Shown here one piece after another: positions 42,858 to 55,164 of a stretch of 64,000 nucleotides of DNA. Every line of letters starts with the position of its first letter. Within the stretch, counting starts at the first letter, position 1. Origin of the DNA: Steinernema hermaphroditum (lineage: Eukaryota > Nematoda > Chromadorea > Rhabditida > Steinernematidae); contig CM059621.1 of assembly GCA_030435675.1 (NCBI GenBank), positions 5,208,001 to 5,272,000 on the forward strand, in the 5' to 3' direction. Under the pieces are notes generated by a model. It saw nothing but the letters and a program-made list of their open reading frames with translations, had not been told where the DNA came from and made no database searches. A program made the translations under genes and the position numbers.

Positions 42858-44397
42858 CAGTGGCGGCCGTATAAACAGCCGCACCCCCTACATAAAGTTT
42901 CTATTGCCGATTTACCCTTTACGAGTTTACGAGTTTACGAGTTTTACGAGTTTATTTCTCGTATCTAAGGCTTACGCCTTGCGAGACGTCATATATATGC
43001 ACAAAAACCACATTGTCACTCCGTAGTCGTCGGTCTTCTGGCTTCGGCGCAGGGCACAGCATCAGAGTAGAAGGCGACGATCCCATCAGTGTGCGCGGGC
43101 ATCAGAGAGGCGAAGAGTTGACCCCGGAGACGGTGGAACACAGCAAGCCCATCTTCAGCTCGGGTGGCAGCGCGGATGTCGGAGTTGAGAAGCTTCTTCG
43201 GCGGCTTCCGCGGGCAGCACGGGCGAAGAACGGCATCTGGGCGAAACGCGTCGGTGGAGCACAACGGGCAAACCGGGAACCATCAAGGCAGCTGGCGGCA
43301 CAGACTTCGGAGTTGTAACGCTTCTTCGGCTTCTCTGGCGGCGCGGGTGGAGTCGGGCGGCAGTGACGGGCTTCTTGGCAAGACGTTGGAACTACGGCTC
43401 CCTGGTGTTCCAGGCCTTCTGGGAGCCGGGGCGATCACTATGCAACCAACAATGACGGCCGAAAACGACCGCTCACTCAACTCAGTCGGCCCCAGACAGC
43501 CTCAGAAAGAGCGAGTGGACGACCCGACCGATCACTGGGAACACAAATGAAAGACCTAGATTTTAAAATGTGGGCACTAAACCAAGGGCACTATCAGATG
43601 TAGAATTTATCAAGCAGAAAAGTTGTGTTACTTATTTTCCGTGCAGGACCCACCATGCAGACAGGGAATGTAATACATTCGGCCGACTCATATTTGGCGC
43701 GGGCAACGCATCGCATCGCCCCTCGTTTGCTTACCTGCTGTCGAATAGCGTGCGCGCTCACGCACAGCCCAAAAAACCCGGCCGAAGCTGGATACTTCAG
43801 CAGAAAAACGACTTTTTTCTGTCTGCCTCTGAGATCCGGACGATCTTTCAATCGGTAAAGACCGTTCTTTTTCATGGCTTGCGCTTCCCTAAAGCAGTCT
43901 CTAGGTTTTCCCCATTGTTCTATGCCGTTTTCACAGTGTTTTATGTAACCATCTCCGAGATTCATTGTTTCTCGGAGACTCTTTCCCGGGAAGTATCTTT
44001 GTTCTTTAGGGTATCGGCATCGGGGCTCGTTTTTGATGTGATAGGTTAACCCCTTCCCCTGTTCCAGATAAACTAAATACCAGAGTGGGAGCACAAATAA
44101 CATAGAATAAAGAATAAAACGATACGACGCAAAAAACTCATCAAAAAACACTCAGAAAATGGTGGAACTCCGGGTGCGGCTATTTATAATGCCGCGCCAA
44201 ATATGAGCCGGCCGAATGTATTACATTCCCTTTCTGCATGGTGGGTCCTGCACGGAAAATAAGTAACACCATTTTGCTGCTTGATAAATTCTACATCTGA
44301 TAGTGCCCTTGGTTTAGTGCACACATTTTAAAATCCAGGGTAAATCGGCAATAAAAACTTTATGTAGGGGGTGCGGTTATTTATACGGCCGCCACTG
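42858..44397. mobile_element. Tc1-type element with nested SINE (1,540 bases)
   Basis: Ends CAGTGGCGGCCGTATAAACA and inverse within TA duplications (42856-42857, 44398-44399). The arms are long: CAGGACCCACCATGCAGA in the left arm is inverted at about 44238. The left arm is interrupted by a SINE-like copy, while the right arm is not, so the original arm sequence at the insertion point can be read from the other side. Confidence 0.85.
42908..43553 (-). repeat. SINE-like subfamily A, full-length copy
   Basis: About 645 bases in minus orientation. The 3' tail, read on the minus strand, is AATAAACTCGTAAAACTCGT followed by two more CTCGTAAA units; the 5' head is CCCAGTGATCGGTCGGGTCG. A TATATATG and CGTCTCGCAAGGCGTAAGCC hairpin lie near the 3' end. 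Inserted into the left arm of the Tc1-type element. Confidence 0.85.
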
Positions 44398-44663
44398 TAT
44401 ACGTTGGTGCATGTCTACACAGACTTGGATATTGTCACATTTCATAAATTTATCTTTTTTTTTTGGAGCGCTCGTATAACAATAAACAACAATATGTACA
44501 AGTATCAGAATTTGGGTTCAATAGATGCTAAAGCTTCTGTGGAATCGGTGATGCCATCCCATGGTCGCGTGAAAGCAACCTCGTTGGGAGCTGGGAAGAG
44601 TCTCAACCAGAATTCCGACTTTGTGTGGCGGAAGAGTCCGACCGCGACCAAGCAGTAGTATGA

Positions 44664-47559
44664 CTAAAGAGGAACGTAGATGTATTGATCAGGACCTGCG
44701 TTACTCACGATATATATGAGGTAGAGGGTATAAATGACGCCGATGACTCCGAGGATGACCCAGGCGTATACCAGATCTCCAAATTGTCCATCAACGTAGA
44801 CGTAAAGGAAGTAGTAGTTGATTCCGATGATGAGGAGCGAGATGACGACAGTAAATACCTTCAGAGGGCTGAAAAAAATGAAATTTTACAATTGGATCGG
44901 TTGCTAATTTTTTAGCTTCTTACTCAAGGTTGCTCGAAAACAACAAACATTTCTAAGATACCGCCTCGGTCCTATTTAACTGTCAATATAAAAAGAAAGG
45001 ACTACTTACATGGAGCAGGCGAACTCTCCCATAATCTTCCGATTGGAACAGAAGGTGAGCACCGGAAGAAGGGCGAACGGAAGCTGAACCATCTGGATGC
45101 AGTTGAGGAAGTCGTTGAGACCAGTGATGTGGTCAACGCCACGAGTGAAGATCGTCACAACAAGAGTCGGAGCAATGGCGAGCGAGCGCGTCACCAGGAT
45201 ACGCTTCCAACGGCAGATGTCGATGTGGAGAAATCCTTCCATGGCAAACTGTCCCGCGTATGTACCCGTCATGGTGGAGCTCTGACCGGCAGCCAGAATG
45301 CCAACGGCCCACACATAGAGGGCGGCGACGCCGAAGGTGCATCCGAGGAAGATACCGCCGTGGTAGATATCAGATGTTGCCGTGTCTGTGTCGTCCGGGA
45401 AGACGGCCTTGTAGTAGTCGGGCATGTGGTTGCTGTTGTTGTAGCAGGAGCTTCTCTGAAAGAGTAGGACAGTTATGATCAGGCTGCTATCAGGGACTAC
45501 TTACCACATCAGCATTCGAGCGCATGAAAAATCCATCGCCGAAGACTGAAACGACGAAGAGGTTGATGATGAAGGAGCAGACAAGAGCGATGGCCGATTC
45601 GATGCAGAAGTACTTGTTCGCTTCTGTCACTTTCTCTTTGCGATTGCGGTCAACTTTACGACTCTAAAAGTCACGATGATGGACTTCATTTGTTCTCTGA
45701 TACGGTACCTTGACGAGGGCAGAGTGAAGGTAGAGATTGTGGGGCATAATGACAGCGCCGACGATTGAGACTCCTTGAAGGAACTGCTGCATGCCACAGT
45801 CCTTGCACCAAGGAAGGAACATTCCTGTGAAGACTTCGGCCTGAAGTGGAACAAGCTTTCAAACTAGCAACAAACAGCTGATGCCTACCGCCGAAGGTCT
45901 TGTGATCACGAATTCGTATCCAAATGTGATTGCCATGACAGAGATTAAGAAGGCAAAAACGAATTCGAACTTTCGGACTCCGTACTTATCCAGGAACATC
46001 ATTGTGAACGTGTCCGCGATGGTGATGAGCACACCACCCCATAACGGAATTCTGAAATTTAACGTATGAGTGTTATTGAAAAGAGCGTGGTGTATAAGTT
46101 GTTTTACAAAGTGTTCTACAAAGTTCTGACCGAATGTTACAAATCCTTCTTACAAGGAACTGACCAAATGTATATACCGCTGATTTTACTTCTACGGCAC
46201 GCAAGTACAACTAACGGAGTTTGATAATTCCTCCAAGACATAACCGATCCATGGCAATGTAGGTATGCTACAGCAAGACGTTGCTCTTTTTTACCGATGA
46301 CACATCTGTTTCCCACCTGTGTTTACCAAGCGGCCCAACATATACGATCGGCCACTTGAGAATCACCGGCGGAAGTAGTAGTACTAGTCAAATCGCCGGT
46401 ACACACCATTGGCCGGTCCCTCTTTTAAGTTATTTTTCACCGGTCCCCTCTCATTTGCTTCCGTCGAAGCACTAATTATACAATCTATCGTTTGACCTTT
46501 CACATTGGATTACACCACGTGACACCAAAAAATTCATTTGCTATCGTTTAACCGCTGCTTCGCACTTTTCCACTCCAAATCACCCGGCCGAAAGTGGTGC
46601 TAATCAGTCAGCCGAGTGGTTCCTAGTGATAAGGCATGCGAAGTCAAGTGAAAACTCTAGGCCTTGTGTGGTAGTCACCTCCACTCTTTCGCATTATTCT
46701 CATTTTTAATCACTTGATGGGCCACATACTTGGTACATACTGAAGGGCTACATAACGCACTTCATTAGAAATGCTTCTCGTCAACTGTTAATGTCATCAA
46801 CGATCTTTCTTGTCGGTCGATGTGAAAGCGCTAAATCAGTCAAACGACTTCAGTGCTGATAAGGAATGAAAAACGACCGATCATCAATGCGAAGGAGTCG
46901 AAAGACTAAGCGCCATGGGAACGAAAGAGGACAACTCACACTTTGTTCGACAGAAGATAGAGAGCGATGGCCGTTCCGATGACTTCCTGCATGTCAGATC
47001 CAATAATAGCGATTTCCACCATGATCCACAGCGCCCAGCGTGGTGCCTTTGCATAGTAGTCATAGGCGATCTCGGCCATATGTTTGCCAGAGACTACTCC
47101 AAGCCGTGCACTCAGTCGTTGAAGGAGCATTCCGAGAACGTGCGCGGCCAGCAGAACCCAGAGAAGCTGAAGGGTTACGGTAGGATATAAGGAGCGGTCT
47201 CGGAATTACTTTGTCCTTGGATACTGCTCCTGACTGAAGGTCACTTTCGATGTTTCCGGGATCGAGATAAGCTATGCTCATGAGAAAACCGGGTCCTGTG
47301 AATGCCCATAACTTCTTGAAACTTAGGAAACTCTGAAATATTGCACATTGTAGATTTGAAACAGTCTTCCAATTTGGTGGAACTCAGAAAAGTTACTTAC
47401 ATCAGGACCTTCTGGAACATCCACCTTAACATCCAGAAGATCGGACTCCCCAGATGGGCGCTTCTTCTCGTCCATCTCGAAATCCTCCTTCTCGCATCCA
47501 TCTTCGATCGTCCAAACCGCCGAGCCACTCGGAGCGTCGCAGCACTTGCGTGGCACCAT
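44664..47559 (-). CDS. NRAMP divalent-metal/proton symporter (smf type)
   Basis: Couples proton flow to import of iron, manganese and related metals across plasma or endosomal membranes. Eight exons join in frame: 47559-47401, 47332-47210, 47166-46940, 46051-45889, 45840-45709, 45663-45505, 45455-45010 and 44868-44664, total 538 codons (537 residues, normal for the family). Motifs: [19 protein letters not shown] in helix 1 (the DPGN metal site), [54 protein letters not shown] in helix 6 (MPHN metal site), and [20 protein letters not shown] in the transport signature loop. The cytosolic N-terminus is Asp/Glu/Lys-rich. A GTGAGT near the end (44708) is not used, since reading on gives the normal YIYVPL ending. 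Intron 3 is 888 bases. I cannot tell which worm smf paralogue it is. Confidence 0.95.
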
Positions 47560-48484
47560 TGTGCAGACTACGGAAGCCCTCGCCGCGGCTTACGACGTTT
47601 AAACCCTCGCGAGCAGCCGAAAGGTAGCGCCAGGCACGTCAGTCGAGCCTTATCGCGTGCCCGTCTTTGGACTGATCAGAGTCCGGAACCGTCTTTTGAC
47701 GTAATGATCTTTGCTAGTTCAGAGGCGAAACGTGATAAGGAAGTGAAGAGATGTTAAGACCGGCATAGATCTGCAGCGGAGTGGGGGGTGTCGGGTGGTT
47801 GCAGAGCACAAGTCTGCGCAGGACCATAGTCCATGCAGATAAGCGACATATCGATTGCTGTTTAGATGACGATTGTGTTGGAATGGAACGGCGAAGAACG
47901 GCTTCGACACAAACGGGGAGGGCAGGCCCTTTTCTATCTGCTGCTTTCGAAGGCCTACAAGGCCGCACTGGCCGCTCTAGTTCATGTTTTGTATGCCTGT
48001 CGCCTTTCAAATTTGAATCACTATGAGATAACCTAAACAACCTTACTATAGAAAGCATTTCAGGAATGATGTATCTCTTGGGATCACTTGTGCAGGATTC
48101 ACTTTATTCGTGTGTATGGCAACTCGTCACTTGTTTGTCATTCCCGAAAAACAATCATTACTATTTTCGGTCATTTACTACTTTTTGAAATGGTAAGGCT
48201 TACGACAAATATAGTTAGTCACGTATTCTTTTCATAGTCGCTAGAAACACTCGTAGGAACCGCAGAAGGTGACTAGGAGGGTGCGATACTGTAATCAGTC
48301 GTGATCATGAGATCGGCCCTATGGTCCGCTGGTTTCGAGTTTCGAGTTTATGCTCTTGCATCAACGTCTCATAAAGTACAAAAAGAACAACATCACACTG
48401 TATTACAACTTTGTTTATTTCTTCGACACAGGTGCTCCAAACACCGCTGCGGGTGATTCCGGTTTGTTTTCAAAAGTTTTCATT
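47560..48484. other. 5' flank of NRAMP gene
   Basis: About 900 bases presumably including the promoter. A fragment of the SINE-like subfamily A tail (CGAGTTTCGAGTTTATGCTC, then CAACGTCTCATAAAG) lies at about 48335-48400. No gene supported. Confidence 0.45.
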
Positions 48485-48910
48485 TCAGCTACGTTTGAAG
48501 AGTGATATTTACACGGTTTTTACACGATTTATCTTCCGGAATCAACGGCTTACGCCGTGCAGGACGTCTCATATATGCACAAAGAAGAACATAGTCACAC
48601 CGTGGTCGCTGATTTTCTTCTGATTTGGGTGGAGCAGACGAATCCGAATAGAATGCAGCGTTCCCATTAGTTTGCGCGGGCATCGAAGTCGTGAAGAGCT
48701 GATTCCGGAAGTGGAACATCGGTGGAACAGAGCCAACGGAGCGGAGAGTCATCTTCGGTTCGGCTGGCGGCGCGGACTTCGGAGTTGCAACGCTCCTTCG
48801 GCTTCTCTGGCGGCGCGGGTAGAGTCGGGCGGTCGTGACGGGCTTTTTGGCGAGACGGTAGAACTACGGCTCCCTGGTGTTCCAGGCCTTCTGGAAGCCG
48901 GGGCGAAGAG
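48485..48910 (-). repeat. SINE-like subfamily A, minus orientation
   Basis: Tail side at 48505-48620 (GGCTTACGCCGTGCAGGACG, CATATATGCACAAAGAAGAA), body to GGTGTTCCAGGCCTTCTGGA at 48880. The 5' head is missing. Confidence 0.78.
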
Positions 48911-49433
48911 TGATATTAGAAAGGGAAAATCATGAGACTGCTTGGGAAGATGGTTATTGTAAGCGGCCATCGAAGTAGCTCTCGGAACATCCTTTCTTAG
49001 AACACAATGCATCCCCATTTGCACCAATATTGCAGTTCGAAGGGCAAAAGCCTAGGTCTCTCCTGTGTTAAACGTCGGTTGGCTTCTTGCCACTAGCAGG
49101 GCAACGTGGCCTTCAACCCCAGAACGCTGAAGGCTTCGTGCGCAGTGACGTTCATATAAAATAATGAGCTTTTCATCAATCGCATTGTGGCCTCGTTAAG
49201 TGCTTTAGTGCCTTTGCCCTTCGGGCTTCAAGGCTTGTCCAAACGTGGGTACGAGATGTTCAGAGACCAGTCGCTCAGTGCTTTAGCTAAGTACTTCAAT
49301 CGTTATACACCAACTACAATTTACAACAAATACGCAAAATAAATAAATAAGATGGTGGCAATCGAATGCAGCATGACCGTGCTTGCTCCGTTTCCTTAAA
49401 CGAAAGGACCGGTCAACTGTGTTGCCTATATTA
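48911..49433. other. Spacer, nothing supported
   Basis: 3' flank of the Ser/Thr-rich gene. No gene or repeat seen. Confidence 0.4.
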
Positions 49434-51291
49434 CTAACCATGTTCTGTCGTAGATTGGATCTCCGTTGATGTACAACTCGTCGGTGTTCCACAACCGAAC
49501 GTCGTTGTTGAAGAAGAAGCCGGAGAAGTAGTGGACTTACGCATGGCAACTGAAATGTGCTTTGTTGCCGATGTACCCCTTATCGTTGTTGTCGTTGAAG
49601 GAACAGTTGCTTTCGGGCTAGTAGTCGTAGTGATCGGTTCTGGAACGTTGTGGAAATGTGCACAGTGTGACTTGGATTGAGCTGTCTAACTAAAATACAC
49701 TTACGGCTTGTTGTAGAAGTTGAAGTGCTTGTTGACATAGTAGTTGATGTGGAAGTTGTCGTTTTGGAACAACCTAGAAAATGCATAATTAGGAAACCGA
49801 AAGCGCCCCGTCTAATCAGAGTCGGTTTGCCGGTTTAACCAAGTATAAGTGTACGTCATTGATCAAACACAACTTTACGAGCTCTTTACAAAAAGCTCTT
49901 CTGTTGTGAGGTGCGTAAAAAGCTGTGTAGGAGCAATCATTCTTTGTCATATTTCTTCATGGAGCTCAAAATTCCATTCGTTCACTGGGTATCAAAAGAC
50001 ATTCTATCTATTTCCATCGCTGTCAGCGCTAGCTCACCTAATGCGAAAGGTAAATACTTGGCGGAGACGACTGCTTCAGTTCCCTGTTTGGGTCGAATTC
50101 GAAGGACTGGCCCGCAGATACTTTTTCCTTGTGTACTTGAACTTCTGAAACGGATTGTATTCCCTACGACCTATGCAACTTACGTAACGGAAAGTAATTC
50201 TGTTTCGCTTTTGTAAGAAAGAAGTTCAACATCCACTTCTGCTCCTTTCTAAACGATCAATATAAGCAGTGACTGATTGGCTACGCAACACCGTGATTTC
50301 AATCGATGAGATTTGGACTTGTGATTCCGTGCTTGATCGTGGCACTAGAGCAATTAGAGGCAGATCATAGGATATTGGTCGATTGGAGAGTTCCGGAGAC
50401 GACGAACACAGCAATAAGTTCGTTGTATCTGAATGCCGGTATTCACCGCTACAACAATGACTACAACTATCACATTGATCCCAATGCTCAACATGCTCGC
50501 GTACTGCAGACACTAGCTTAAATTGTAAAGTGCATCTTCTAGGTTCAATGCGTTCCAGAATGGATGATTTCATTCAACCCTGCACTCTCTCACAAACATC
50601 TACGATTTCTTTGCGGCGCATTCGAACGAAGTGCTGCACCACTGTACTCCCGTAATGCTTTGTTTTCGATAAAAAACTGAGCTAGCTGATCAGGATCGCC
50701 TTTCGTACTTATCGACAGCCGATCGACAGCTCCAATTTTAGTTCTGTATCCCGTCTCTGCTCAATCTCTGACCGTCCTCTGTATCTTTTTTGGTCAAAAG
50801 ACAACTATGAAGCTTAGTAACCTTCGTTTTTACAGACAATAGGAGCAACATACCCAGTTTTTTGTCGATAACGTAGAAAACAACACTCTGCGACTGGGAT
50901 TCATCGAGCAGGTGATCGTTCAGTGCAATCACAACAGTTTGAGAAGATGCAGTTGTAGTCCCGCAGGCTCCAGATACATAGGAGTTTACTAGTCTGAATT
51001 TAATGTGGCTGATGAATTGAGCCATCTCTTACTGACCGGGCTTCGCCATCCCCAACGGCCATGCTAATCAAACTGCTCGTGTCGTCGTTAGAATCGTCTG
51101 TGATCGCAATGAAAACTGTCAGTTCAGGTGCCACGAACACCTGTGGCCCTTTGTTAAGATCGCCGCTGTAGAATGTGACGGGATATGTTGTTGCGGCAGC
51201 TAAACAAAACATTACATTCACTGATAAGAAGATTACTGTATGTACCGGCATTGAGGAAGAAAAAATAGGAGAACACACCTAGGGGAGACAT
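49434..51291 (-). CDS. Secreted protein with Ser/Thr-rich mucin-like tail
   Basis: Not assigned to a family with confidence. Exons 51291-51246, 51199-51037, 50993-50854, 49773-49705 and 49639-49434 (46, 163, 140, 69 and 206 bases) total 208 codons with consistent phases. The signal peptide is MSPLGVFSYFFFLNAAAA. A globular part follows (YPVTFYSGDLNKGPQVFVAP, VFIAITDDSNDDTSSLISMA, SGACGTTTASSQ, SVVFYVIDKKL) that loosely recalls nematode CUB-like extracellular domains. Exons 4-5 encode a Ser/Thr tail (STSTSTTS, ITTTTSPKATVPSTTTT) with two late cysteines (FGCGTPTSC). In the last exon a second frame also looks protein-like; I chose the Ser/Thr frame because it needs no extra intron. Confidence 0.55.
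49774..50853. other. Long intron of Ser/Thr-rich gene
   Basis: 1,080 bases. A minus-strand phrase INVIVVVIVVAVNTG near 50430-50480 would form a membrane helix, and a plus-strand 71-residue frame lies at 50306-50521; neither has splice or start support, so neither is called. Confidence 0.4.
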
Positions 51292-51719
51292 GGACGGAGT
51301 CAGAACTAACACCATTGAAGGTGCTCAAGTGACATAAGCCGTCTTATCGCGAAACATTAGTCAAGGGTACTCCCTTGAGATGGTGTGATTAAGTGCAAAG
51401 TAAACAACGCTACAAAGATGGCACAGTCAGTTACACAAGTTCGTAACGCTATGTTGCATTTGACGTGAATCATTGCAAATAGCATAGCAATCCAATGCGG
51501 AATTTACGCATCAATAAGCTTTTTAAGAAGAGATTGCCCATACTATGGTACTGGCTTATCGGGCGTATGGTGTTTGCATAGCTTGGTGATCGTGCAGCTT
51601 GTGCCCTTCGAGATGCAATGAGGAGTTCACAGAAAAGGCTAAACTCGCGTACTTTCATTGTGTACATTTACAATAGCATTTTTTAAAATCATTTTTAGTA
51701 ATTATCTTCCCGGGTCAAA

Positions 51720-52150
51720 CACTCGTGTAGCGGTGGTGGTCATTGACGGCTGACTGTTCCGGATCCCAGTGATGTCGAGAAGTCCGTCATGGACAGTGCT
51801 TCAAAGCCGAGCAAAAAGTGAAAACTGCAGAACTAAAAACTTGCACAGCCCTGGTCAAAACTGTTCTGAACACACGAGTTCTCCAAGTCAGATGGAATTG
51901 GGGCACCCGGAAGCCATAGCCCCACCACCACTGACAAAAAGATGTCCGATGCTAGGAATCCCCCCCTATCGGCTGACGATTTCAAGATTTCAAGAATGAC
52001 GCTCTGCGGACACCACCACCGACGAAGACGCAGCGTCCGGACCATGGTACCCATGTCTCCGAAGCAAATGTGAGCTGCAAAGTCACCAATGTTCCCCAAA
52101 CGTCCCGAGAAAGAAATGCTCCGCCGACGAAGACGTAGCTTCGATGAAGC
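51720..52150 (+). repeat. Diverged SINE-like subfamily B copy
   Basis: GATGGAATTGGGGCACCCGG and CCACCACCACTGACAAAAAG match 38590-38630; parts are rearranged. At 51838-51853 it contains ACTTGCACAGCCCTG, the end of the hAT-type MITE of 21662-22045, so a hAT remnant has been caught here. Confidence 0.6.
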
Positions 52151-52221
52151 AAACAGTGATCTCCATAGAAGCGCAGGCGGTGGAGCAGAGTGCACAACCA
52201 GGCGCGCAGGCGGACTTTCAT

Positions 52222-52410
52222 AGTGATGGTCTCCTTGGCAAAACGTTGGAACTGCGCCTCCCTGGTGTTCCAGGCCTTCTGGGAGCCGGGGCGATCACTA
52301 TGCCAACAACGACGACCGAGAACGACCGCTCACTCAACTCATTCGGCCCAGACAGCCTCAGAGAGAGAGAGCGAGTGGACGACCCGACCGATCGCTGGGG
52401 ACACAAATAA
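52222..52410 (-). repeat. SINE-like subfamily A, head half
   Basis: CCTGGTGTTCCAGGCCTTCT through to GACGACCCGACCGATCGCTG, in minus orientation, abutting the subfamily B copy on its left. Confidence 0.8.
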
Positions 52411-52704
52411 AACCTACCATTAATATGAAATTCTTTTCATAGTATACATGAACGACATGTAACTTTTGAACAATTGTCAAATTAAGAATTTTGATTTTCT
52501 AGATTGTTTGACCTTTCAGCGCAATAAAGGTGTGGGGATAAATTCGTGCACTGTCTACAAATGTACAAATTGTCTGTTTTAGCACTATTTGTGCGCTTAA
52601 AGCACAATTACTTTTTTTGCCCTGACAACTTGTTTGTGCATGCCCGCATAGAGACTGACACCAGTACACAAAGATAACATACATATTAGAGGCGACATGA
52701 ATCA

Positions 52705-53700
52705 TCAACTCAAGAAACCAACGCGAATCATTGGACGAAATATTCTGCCCAGAATTCTTTTCGCCGCCCGTCGATAAGGCCTAATTACCACAAGGATGAT
52801 AAGAGCATAGAGGGTTCCATGGTTTGCCATTATCATTGCAAGCAGCATGAAAATTTCACTGGCATGTGCTAAGTGAGGTTTCAAACCAGTAACCAAAATG
52901 ACTACAAGTGGGAAGGCGCCGAAGACGACCGGGACTGTAGTTATTGTAATCAGCGTGAAGAGATTGTTCCGATGTCTGTCCAGCAGCTGCTTCTGTAGAA
53001 CTCCTCGTTTCCTTTGAATATTGAACAGCAACAACACTGTACAAGTGCAACCAGAGAGTATTGCTAGAATGATGAAAACCAGACAAGCTAGAAGAGCTTC
53101 GAACTTCTCCAAGCCGTCCGGTTTGAAGCACAAAGCTAACCTCTGTTCCAAAAGTTCGTCTTTATAGGGATAATCAGAAGATTGCACAATCCATCTGATG
53201 TAAAGAATGATAGTCAGAATGCTCGCAGTAGTGTGCACGAAGCAGAGGAAGACGACTTTTTGAATCGATGTGTGCATCAGATTTGGGAACGTGAAGATGA
53301 TGTAACGGTAGAAGAAGGTCTTCGTTATCGCAATAACACAGTTTAAGATGCATAGGAAAAGAAGAAGAAACAAGACATGTCGGAATGTTTCATTGTCCAC
53401 TAAGCCTGCCACTCCATCGGCTCTGTAGCACTGTGCTGGATAAAGAGGGTAAACGTGGAGAAAAGTGAAAATAGTATTAGCTGCAAAGTTCCACATCATT
53501 CCATTGAGAAGAAGCCAGGAGAGATAGCGTATGTTGGCTGGGGTGTTTAGCAGAATAGTTGCGACAACGAAGATTTTTACGGGAAAATGCACGGCCGCAC
53601 TGGCATCAAGAAGGTGGTTGTATATAGCTGATAAATGATCGGACATAGCGAAAATGAAGTTAACACCAGCACTAATTCTTAAACGCTTCTGCGAGGGCAA
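52705..53700 (-). CDS. Single-exon 7TM chemoreceptor (Srh/Sri-like)
   Basis: A 331-residue uninterrupted frame with seven hydrophobic segments, so a membrane chemoreceptor. Family hints: NTPANIRYLSWLLLN after helix 1, YPLYPAQCYRADG before helix 3, KTFFYRYIIF after helix 3, LQKQLLDRHRNN before helix 6, and the ending MANHGTLYALIILVVIRPYRR, where HG and the final PYRR are typical of Srh/Sri receptors. A second ATG at residue 19 (MSDHLSAIYN) is the likelier start, since the first 18 residues are polar and basic. Lack of introns sets it apart from the Srt genes at the left end. Confidence 0.8.
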   Translation of the reverse strand: MPSQKRLRISAGVNFIFAMSDHLSAIYNHLLDASAAVHFPVKIFVVATILLNTPANIRYLSWLLLNGMMWNFAANTIFTFLHVYPLYPAQCYRADGVAGLVDNETFRHVLFLLLFLCILNCVIAITKTFFYRYIIFTFPNLMHTSIQKVVFLCFVHTTASILTIILYIRWIVQSSDYPYKDELLEQRLALCFKPDGLEKFEALLACLVFIILAILSGCTCTVLLLFNIQRKRGVLQKQLLDRHRNNLFTLITITTVPVVFGAFPLVVILVTGLKPHLAHASEIFMLLAMIMANHGTLYALIILVVIRPYRRAAKRILGRIFRPMIRVGFLS

Positions 53701-53954
53701 AAAAAGCTGTCCAAGTTATTTTCAATGGACACATAAGGGCATAGCTATGCGCAAACACTATGCGAGAAATAAATTGTATGAATGGGAATACAACGCGAAC
53801 GCCTTTTCTTAACAAACGTTGGAAAGTGTCTCTAAGTGCACGACGTTCACACCGCTTCGGGGAACTCTCATTTTCTTTTGAAGTTTGTGGGTCTCGACGA
53901 CTCGGCCTTTTCTGAGAAAAAAAACATGTTTCGTCAGCGTTGCTGCAAGGTTCG

Positions 53955-54590
53955 CATATTTCATATGCACTTTACGACTTTATTTCAAGAATCGGGCATT
54001 TCGCCTTGCTTGACACCGAATAATAGGACATCAATTGCCGCAGGCTTCATCGCTGAAGTGGGATTGATGTCGAAGCGGTCGGTGGTGGCGCGCTTCATAG
54101 GCCATCTCGGAATCGGAAATGACGAAACTTCGGAAGTGACGACGGATTTTCCACTTCTCGGGACATTTGAGGCACGATCGTAGACGGTCGTAGACGACGC
54201 ACTTCACGGGGCATCTGGGAATCGGTGCAGTTCCGGAAACGGACGTGGAACTTCTTCTTCTCGGGGCGTTGGTGGCACAGAGGAGGCTTCTGAGCTCGCA
54301 TCTGCTTCGGAGAGATGAGTCCGTGATCCAGGAGTTACGTCTTCGCCGGTCGTGGTGTCCTCAGAGCGTCGGCGAGCTGCAGGATGACTTCTCACGCGGC
54401 CGGATTCCTGGCGCCGGACATCTTGTAGTCAGCGGTGGTGGGACTACGGCTTCCGGGTGTCCCAATTCCCTCTGGAAGCCGAAACAGTCACAACTGCCAC
54501 AGGGTTTGCCGTCTGACCAACCACGTTCAGAGAGTGACTGAAGGATCGACCACTTGCCACCGCGACACGAGTGAGACTCGCACTTTACAT
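53955..54590 (-). repeat. SINE-like subfamily B, minus orientation
   Basis: The 3' end in reverse, ACGACTTTATTTCAAG, is at 53970; body markers GGGCATCTGGGAATCGGTGC at 54209, GGCGCCGGACATCTTGTAGT at 54412 and ATTCCCTCTGGAAGCCG at 54467; the head in reverse ends near 54575. About 140 bases longer than the copy at 38473 because of an extra segment near 54050-54180. Confidence 0.78.
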
Positions 54591-55164
54591 TCAACGTTTA
54601 CATTCAAATCAATCACACGACGTGTTCTAGCTGACTACGCATGTTTTCCGCGCCTTTTCCTCGTAGATGGGTCAGAAAAAGGAAAAGAAAGAAAAAGCGA
54701 CTCGAACTCGACTCCACTCGAAGTAACAACCACACATTTTGAGGTTCACCTGTGTTCGCCTGGTTTTTTCTTATAAATTTTGAAAACGCAGACCGAACGA
54801 GCTGCTATTAATCCTTTTGCATCGAGTCATATATGGTTGACGTGAGATAAAATACAAACAAATTTAGTTACAAATTTTTATGGAATGAACATGTCGGTGA
54901 TAAAAACACGTTGTGGCTGTTGCGGGTGACCCTTATTTTAATCACTGTCACATAGTTTATTTGATCAATATCTTAAATCAAAGACCCATTAAAGAGAGCG
55001 GAGTTCTTGATGATTGGTGCGACGCAGATTGACGAAAACACTATTTAAGAAGCCAACATTAGAATCTGGTTTTTGGGAACGCCTATGGCGAGCAAGAGCA
55101 AAGGTCACAACTCTCTCCACAATGACAAACAGCCATAACATTCAACTGTCATCTTCCATTTGAC
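54591..55164. other. 5' flank of four-helix membrane gene
   Basis: No supported gene or repeat; presumed promoter region. Confidence 0.4.

Noticed and set aside
43594..44151. Minus-strand 185-codon frame
   Set aside because: Lies inside the inverted arms of the Tc1-type element, shares no transposase motif, and has a hydrophobic start produced by the A/T-rich arm.
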